From the NCBI GenBank assembly GCA_030840545.1, contig JAVEEH010000294.1, positions 1-8,640 on the forward strand: DNA of 8,640 bases. The letters are read 5' to 3'. Position 1 is the stretch's first letter. Every line of letters begins with the position of its first letter. The notes below the pieces were generated by a model that saw only the letters and a program-made list of their open reading frames with translations, was not told the DNA's origin and did no database searches. The DNA is from Frankiaceae bacterium (GTDB lineage: Bacteria > Actinomycetota > Actinomycetes > JAFAQI01). The translations under genes were made by a program, and so were the position numbers. Positions 6,209 to 8,640 of the stretch are shown here, in pieces.

Positions 6209-6230
6209 CGCCCGACGTCAGCGCCGGGCG
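6209..6230. terminator. Candidate bidirectional terminator between convergent genes
   Basis: CGCCCG, a 10-nt loop and CGGGCG form a 6-bp stem just after the lipoprotein stop (6203-6205). It overlaps the last codons of the convergent TIM-barrel gene, whose stop is at 6218-6220. Position and symmetry suit termination from both sides. There is no T-run, and the loop is large for the stem, so support is moderate. Confidence 0.35.
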
Positions 6231-7366
6231 GGGAACAACCGGTGGGCGCGAGACAGCGCCCACCACGTTGCGGGCGCGGCGCTCTGCCAGGACCAGATGC
6301 TGACGGCCTTCGCACCGTGCTGATGAGCGGTCCGGAAGAACGCGGGGACCTCGCGGAAGAGATGGTTGTGCGGCAGCGAGGGCACGTCCAGACGGCCGTC
6401 GTAGCCCTGCCCCACCGGCTGCACCGGCTTGTGGAAGCGGCGGAGGAACCACAGCGAGCGCTGGGTCACGACACCGGGCGAGTTGTTGTACCAGTAGGCC
6501 ATCGGCACGAGCGCGTCACTGTGACGCGCGACCGTCCCGTAGGGGTAGTCCGCGACCCGGAAGCGGGACGGCCACGGCACCGCCGTCAGGATCGTCACGC
6601 CCCGCGGCAGGTGGCTGCGCAACGCGGTCAGGTAGTTGCGCACCCGCCACGCAGCGTTGAAGGTCCCCTCAGCCGGCGTCTCGATGTCCGGCGCCACAGC
6701 CGAGATGTGGGGCCCGCCGTGAGCACGCCGGAACCGCGCCGCGCGGGCCAGCCGCAAGGCGTCGTGCACCGGCCGGCGCAGCTCCGGGAAGTCCCAGGCG
6801 ACCACGTGCACAGCAGTGCCGCGGGTGGCAGGGAGCAGCGCGCCCAGAGCCCGCGCGCCGGTGAAGCCGTCGTGGCTCGACCCGGTGCGCAAGTAGAGGG
6901 TCGTGAGCCCCACGTGCTTGGCCCGGGCGACGATGCTGCGGGCATGGCCGCCGTTGCTGCTGTGCCACTGGTAGATCCACATGCCGGTGCCGGTGGGGAG
7001 CCAGCGCTGGGGTGTCGCCGGTCGCACCCGGTGTCGGGCGCTCGTCGCCGGCACGCCACGGTGCTGGTGGACAGCTGACGAGCTCGGCACCCGCGCCACG
7101 CTCGTGGCGAGCGTCGAACGCCTCGACCCGGCTGCCACGGCGGCCCGGTCTGTCGAGTCGAGCCGGTGCACACCTGCAGCGATCGTTACGGGTGCCGAGG
7201 CTGCAAGCCCGGCGATCTGCGGGGCCGGCGCCGTGGCACTCAGCGCGGCTGCCCCGAATGCACCCACCCCGATGACGGCCACCAGGCGTGCCAGGGCCGA
7301 CGGAACCGTCGACGTCGCGCGCCGCGCAGAGGCAGGCATGGCGTGGGCGGGGTCTCGGCGCGGCAC
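6218..7366 (-). CDS. Secreted predicted TIM-barrel protein of glycoside-hydrolase type
   Basis: A 382-residue protein with an N-terminal export signal (Arg-containing start, then hydrophobic LARLVAVIGVGAFGAAALSA), a low-complexity spacer to about residue 123, and a catalytic-type domain at about 127-378. Eight strand-like segments appear in order, as in a (beta/alpha)8 barrel: GMWIYQW, GLTTLYLRTG, AVHVVAWDF, ISAVAPDIET, GVTILTAVPW, DALVPMAYWY, PVQPVGQGYDG and AVSIWSW. Acidic residues at the strand-4 end (Asp227, Glu229), the aromatic patch YWYNN (291-295) and Asp323 are plausible active-site residues. It has no cysteine and no lipobox. I do not recognise a named family or substrate; a polysaccharide or peptidoglycan target is a guess. 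The GTG at 7366 is preferred over the ATG at 7339 because TAACGT lies exactly 6 nt before it and neither start has a Shine-Dalgarno sequence. The shorter form would still keep the hydrophobic signal. Confidence 0.86.
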   Translation of the reverse strand: MPRRDPAHAMPASARRATSTVPSALARLVAVIGVGAFGAAALSATAPAPQIAGLAASAPVTIAAGVHRLDSTDRAAVAAGSRRSTLATSVARVPSSSAVHQHRGVPATSARHRVRPATPQRWLPTGTGMWIYQWHSSNGGHARSIVARAKHVGLTTLYLRTGSSHDGFTGARALGALLPATRGTAVHVVAWDFPELRRPVHDALRLARAARFRRAHGGPHISAVAPDIETPAEGTFNAAWRVRNYLTALRSHLPRGVTILTAVPWPSRFRVADYPYGTVARHSDALVPMAYWYNNSPGVVTQRSLWFLRRFHKPVQPVGQGYDGRLDVPSLPHNHLFREVPAFFRTAHQHGAKAVSIWSWQSAAPATWWALSRAHRLFPARR

Positions 7367-7372
7367 ACGCAG

Positions 7373-7378
7373 ACGTTA
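7373..7378 (-). promoter_or_regulatory. -10 element (TAACGT), probable leaderless promoter of the secreted TIM-barrel gene
   Basis: On the minus strand TAACGT matches TANNNT. Six bases (CTGCGT) separate it from the GTG at 7366, so transcription would begin on the G of the start codon. This gives the gene its own promoter downstream of coaE and supports the GTG over the ATG 27 nt further in. Confidence 0.5.
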
Positions 7379-7430
7379 GGGGCGGCAATGCCGGATTCAC
7401 TGCTCCCACACCCGGAACGGCACGAAGGTG

Positions 7431-8051
7431 CTAGGTGGCGTTGGGCCGTCCGGCCCTGTCGCTGAGGTCAGCCCACACTTGCCGCACGCTGCGGTCGAGG
7501 TCGGCGAGGTCACCGTCGTTGGCGACGACGATGTCGGCCGCCGCCAGCCGTTGCTCCCGCGTCGCTTGGACGGCGATCCGCGCCTTGGCGTCCAGCTCGG
7601 TCATGCCGCGCTGCGCGACGAGTCGCCGCAACTGTGTCCCGGGGTCGCTGTCGACCACGATCACGACGTCGTAGCGGTCGGACAACCCGCCTTCGACCAG
7701 CAGCGGCACGTCATTGACCACGACCGCGTCCGGGTCGGCCGCCTGCGCCTGCGCCGTCCGTTCGATCATGGCCGCTCCCACCAGCGGATGCACGATCGCG
7801 TTGAGGCGTTGACGCTGCGCGTCATCGCCGAACACGACCGCGGCCAACCGGTCCCGGTCGAGCGAACCGTCGGCGGTCAGCACGTCGGACCCGAACGCTT
7901 CGACGACCTGGGCCAGCCCCGGCGTGCCGGGCTCGACGACCTCCCGGGCGATGGCATCGGCGTCGATGACGACGGCGCCCAGCGCCGCAAGACGACGGGC
8001 GACCTCGCTTTTCCCCGAACCGATTCCGCCGGTGAGTCCCACGACGAGCAC
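7431..8051 (-). CDS. coaE: Dephospho-CoA kinase
   Basis: Catalyses ATP-dependent 3'-phosphorylation of dephospho-CoA, the last step of coenzyme A synthesis in the cytoplasm. The sequence shows the P-loop GLTGGIGSGKS near the N-terminus (Lys14 from the chosen start), the substrate-binding segment VIDADAIAREVVEPGTPGL, LNAIVHPLV, the Walker-B-like region VVVNDVPLLVE, the YDVVIVVDSDPGTQLRRL segment, and the C-terminal REQRLAAADIVVANDGD. The GTG at 8051 is chosen, giving 206 residues, because it places the conserved Gly-Leu-Thr-Gly at residues 5-8, as in the family. The in-frame ATG at 8090 would add 13 unconserved residues and overlap the divergent gene's start. It is a single-domain enzyme without the C-terminal GrpB-like extension found in mycobacterial CoaE. 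The upstream sequence shows neither a clear Shine-Dalgarno nor a TANNNT at leaderless spacing. The TIM-barrel gene lies 64 nt downstream. Confidence 0.96.
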   Translation of the reverse strand: MLVVGLTGGIGSGKSEVARRLAALGAVVIDADAIAREVVEPGTPGLAQVVEAFGSDVLTADGSLDRDRLAAVVFGDDAQRQRLNAIVHPLVGAAMIERTAQAQAADPDAVVVNDVPLLVEGGLSDRYDVVIVVDSDPGTQLRRLVAQRGMTELDAKARIAVQATREQRLAAADIVVANDGDLADLDRSVRQVWADLSDRAGRPNAT

Positions 8052-8076
8052 GAGCCGAGTGTGCCAGCAGCACGCA

Positions 8077-8082
8077 TACGAT
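8077..8082 (+). promoter_or_regulatory. -10 element (TACGAT), probable leaderless promoter of the rightmost gene
   Basis: TACGAT is followed by exactly six bases (GCCGCC) and then the ATG at 8089, placing the expected transcription start on the A of ATG. There is no Shine-Dalgarno sequence. The element lies in the 37-bp gap between the coaE start (8051) and this gene. No convincing -35 was seen; extended or TANNNT-only promoters are common in actinobacteria. Confidence 0.55.
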
Positions 8083-8088
8083 GCCGCC

Positions 8089-8640
8089 ATGCCCGCCGCG
8101 AACCGCTACTCGACGTGGTTCGACGGAGTGCTGGATGACTGGAAGATCGGCACGGACGGGCCGTTCCCCTACCCGGACCTGAAGTATTTCGCGCATGTCT
8201 TCCGCGAGGTCGACACGCTGTGCCCCGATGCCGGGCTGCACGTCGTGGCCACCACGGAGATCACCGGTCCGGTCCCGGTCGCCGGGCGTCACGTCGTCGC
8301 GCTCTGCCTGGGCGACGAGCTGGGGCGGGTCCCGGACTACGCGGCCGATGTCCGGCTCGTCGCCAAGACGATGGGCGGGGGCCGGCGGCGCCCCTACGTC
8401 GCGTTGGGATCGCCCGCGCGTTGGCCGGCCGCGCCCATCGCGGTCGCACTGGAGACTCGGGTGCAGCTGCGACGTCTGCCGTGGCAGCTGCGCGCGGCCC
8501 GACGACGACTGTCGCAACACCAGTCGCTCAACGTGCTGGACCTCCCGATGGGCATCCGTGCGTTCGAGGATTTGCCCGTGATCCCCTTCGCCGCACGCCA
8601 GTACGACGTCGGGTTCGCCGGCAGCCTCGTCAACGACGCG
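8089..8640 (+). CDS. Putative glycosyltransferase-like protein, 5' part only
   Basis: The plus frame is open from the ATG at 8089 to the window edge (184 residues, no stop), with strong G/C third-position bias. It begins NRYSTWFDGVLDDWKIG after a short lead and has no signal peptide or transmembrane segment, so it is probably cytoplasmic. Visible parts: PYPDLKYFAHVFREVDTLCP, an Arg-rich amphipathic stretch (residues about 122-146: LETRVQLRRLPWQLRAARRR), and near the edge VIPFAARQYDVGFAGSL. The last pattern (a short strand, then YDVGFAGS) recalls exostosin-like and related GT-B glycosyltransferases, in which such a Gly-Ser turn starts the nucleotide-sugar domain. This is a weak resemblance. 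It is divergent from coaE and apparently leaderless. Confidence 0.72.
   Translation, partial: MPAANRYSTWFDGVLDDWKIGTDGPFPYPDLKYFAHVFREVDTLCPDAGLHVVATTEITGPVPVAGRHVVALCLGDELGRVPDYAADVRLVAKTMGGGRRRPYVALGSPARWPAAPIAVALETRVQLRRLPWQLRAARRRLSQHQSLNVLDLPMGIRAFEDLPVIPFAARQYDVGFAGSLVNDA

Noticed and set aside
8052..8090. Extended coaE start at the ATG at 8090
   Set aside because: The 13 extra residues are not conserved in the family and would overlap the divergent gene's start. The GTG at 8051 aligns the P-loop as in other CoaE proteins.
1..8640. tRNA, rRNA, CRISPR array, insertion sequence or attachment site
   Set aside because: No cloverleaf-like segment, evenly spaced repeats, transposase-like frame or flanking direct repeats were found by reading both strands.

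Overview
The window is chromosomal DNA from a high-GC Gram-positive bacterium (Actinomycetota). The evidence is the strong G/C bias at third codon positions, the GTG starts, a SigE-family sigma factor, a UvrB of the actinobacterial type, and several genes with a TANNNT -10 element placed 6-8 nt before a start codon and no Shine-Dalgarno sequence, the arrangement of leaderless mycobacterial and streptomycete genes. The genus cannot be named from this sequence.

Layout. (1) 1-1791, minus: most of a two-AAA-module ATPase with an N-terminal winged-helix domain, the type associated with extracellular contractile injection systems; its 3' end lies outside the window. (2) 1878-2180, minus: a small dimeric alpha/beta-barrel (antibiotic biosynthesis monooxygenase-like) protein directly downstream of uvrB. 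(3) 2212-4338, minus: complete uvrB. (4) 4339-4515: divergent intergenic region. (5) 4516-6205, plus: a SigE-family sigma factor, an overlapping single-pass membrane protein, and a lipoprotein. The last two proteins end in the same 100-residue domain (79 of 100 positions identical by my alignment), tethered once by a transmembrane helix and once by a lipid. (6) 6218-7366, minus: a secreted predicted TIM-barrel protein of glycoside-hydrolase type, convergent with the lipoprotein gene. (7) 7431-8051, minus: coaE. (8) 8089 to the window end, plus: the 5' part of a probable glycosyltransferase-like gene, apparently leaderless.

How it fits together. uvrB and coaE are housekeeping genes that lie near each other in many actinobacteria. 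Here they are separated by an accessory block of a sigma factor, two surface proteins with a duplicated domain, and an exported TIM-barrel protein. The most interesting candidate is this sigma factor module. The membrane protein is translationally coupled to the sigma factor (ATGA overlap) and so is a likely anti-sigma or sensor, although it has no zinc-binding anti-sigma motif. The lipoprotein next door presents the same outer domain without any cytoplasmic part, which suggests a competitor, decoy or co-receptor. That signalling role is inference; the duplication, the overlap and the anchors are visible in the sequence. No tRNA, rRNA, CRISPR array or insertion sequence was seen.
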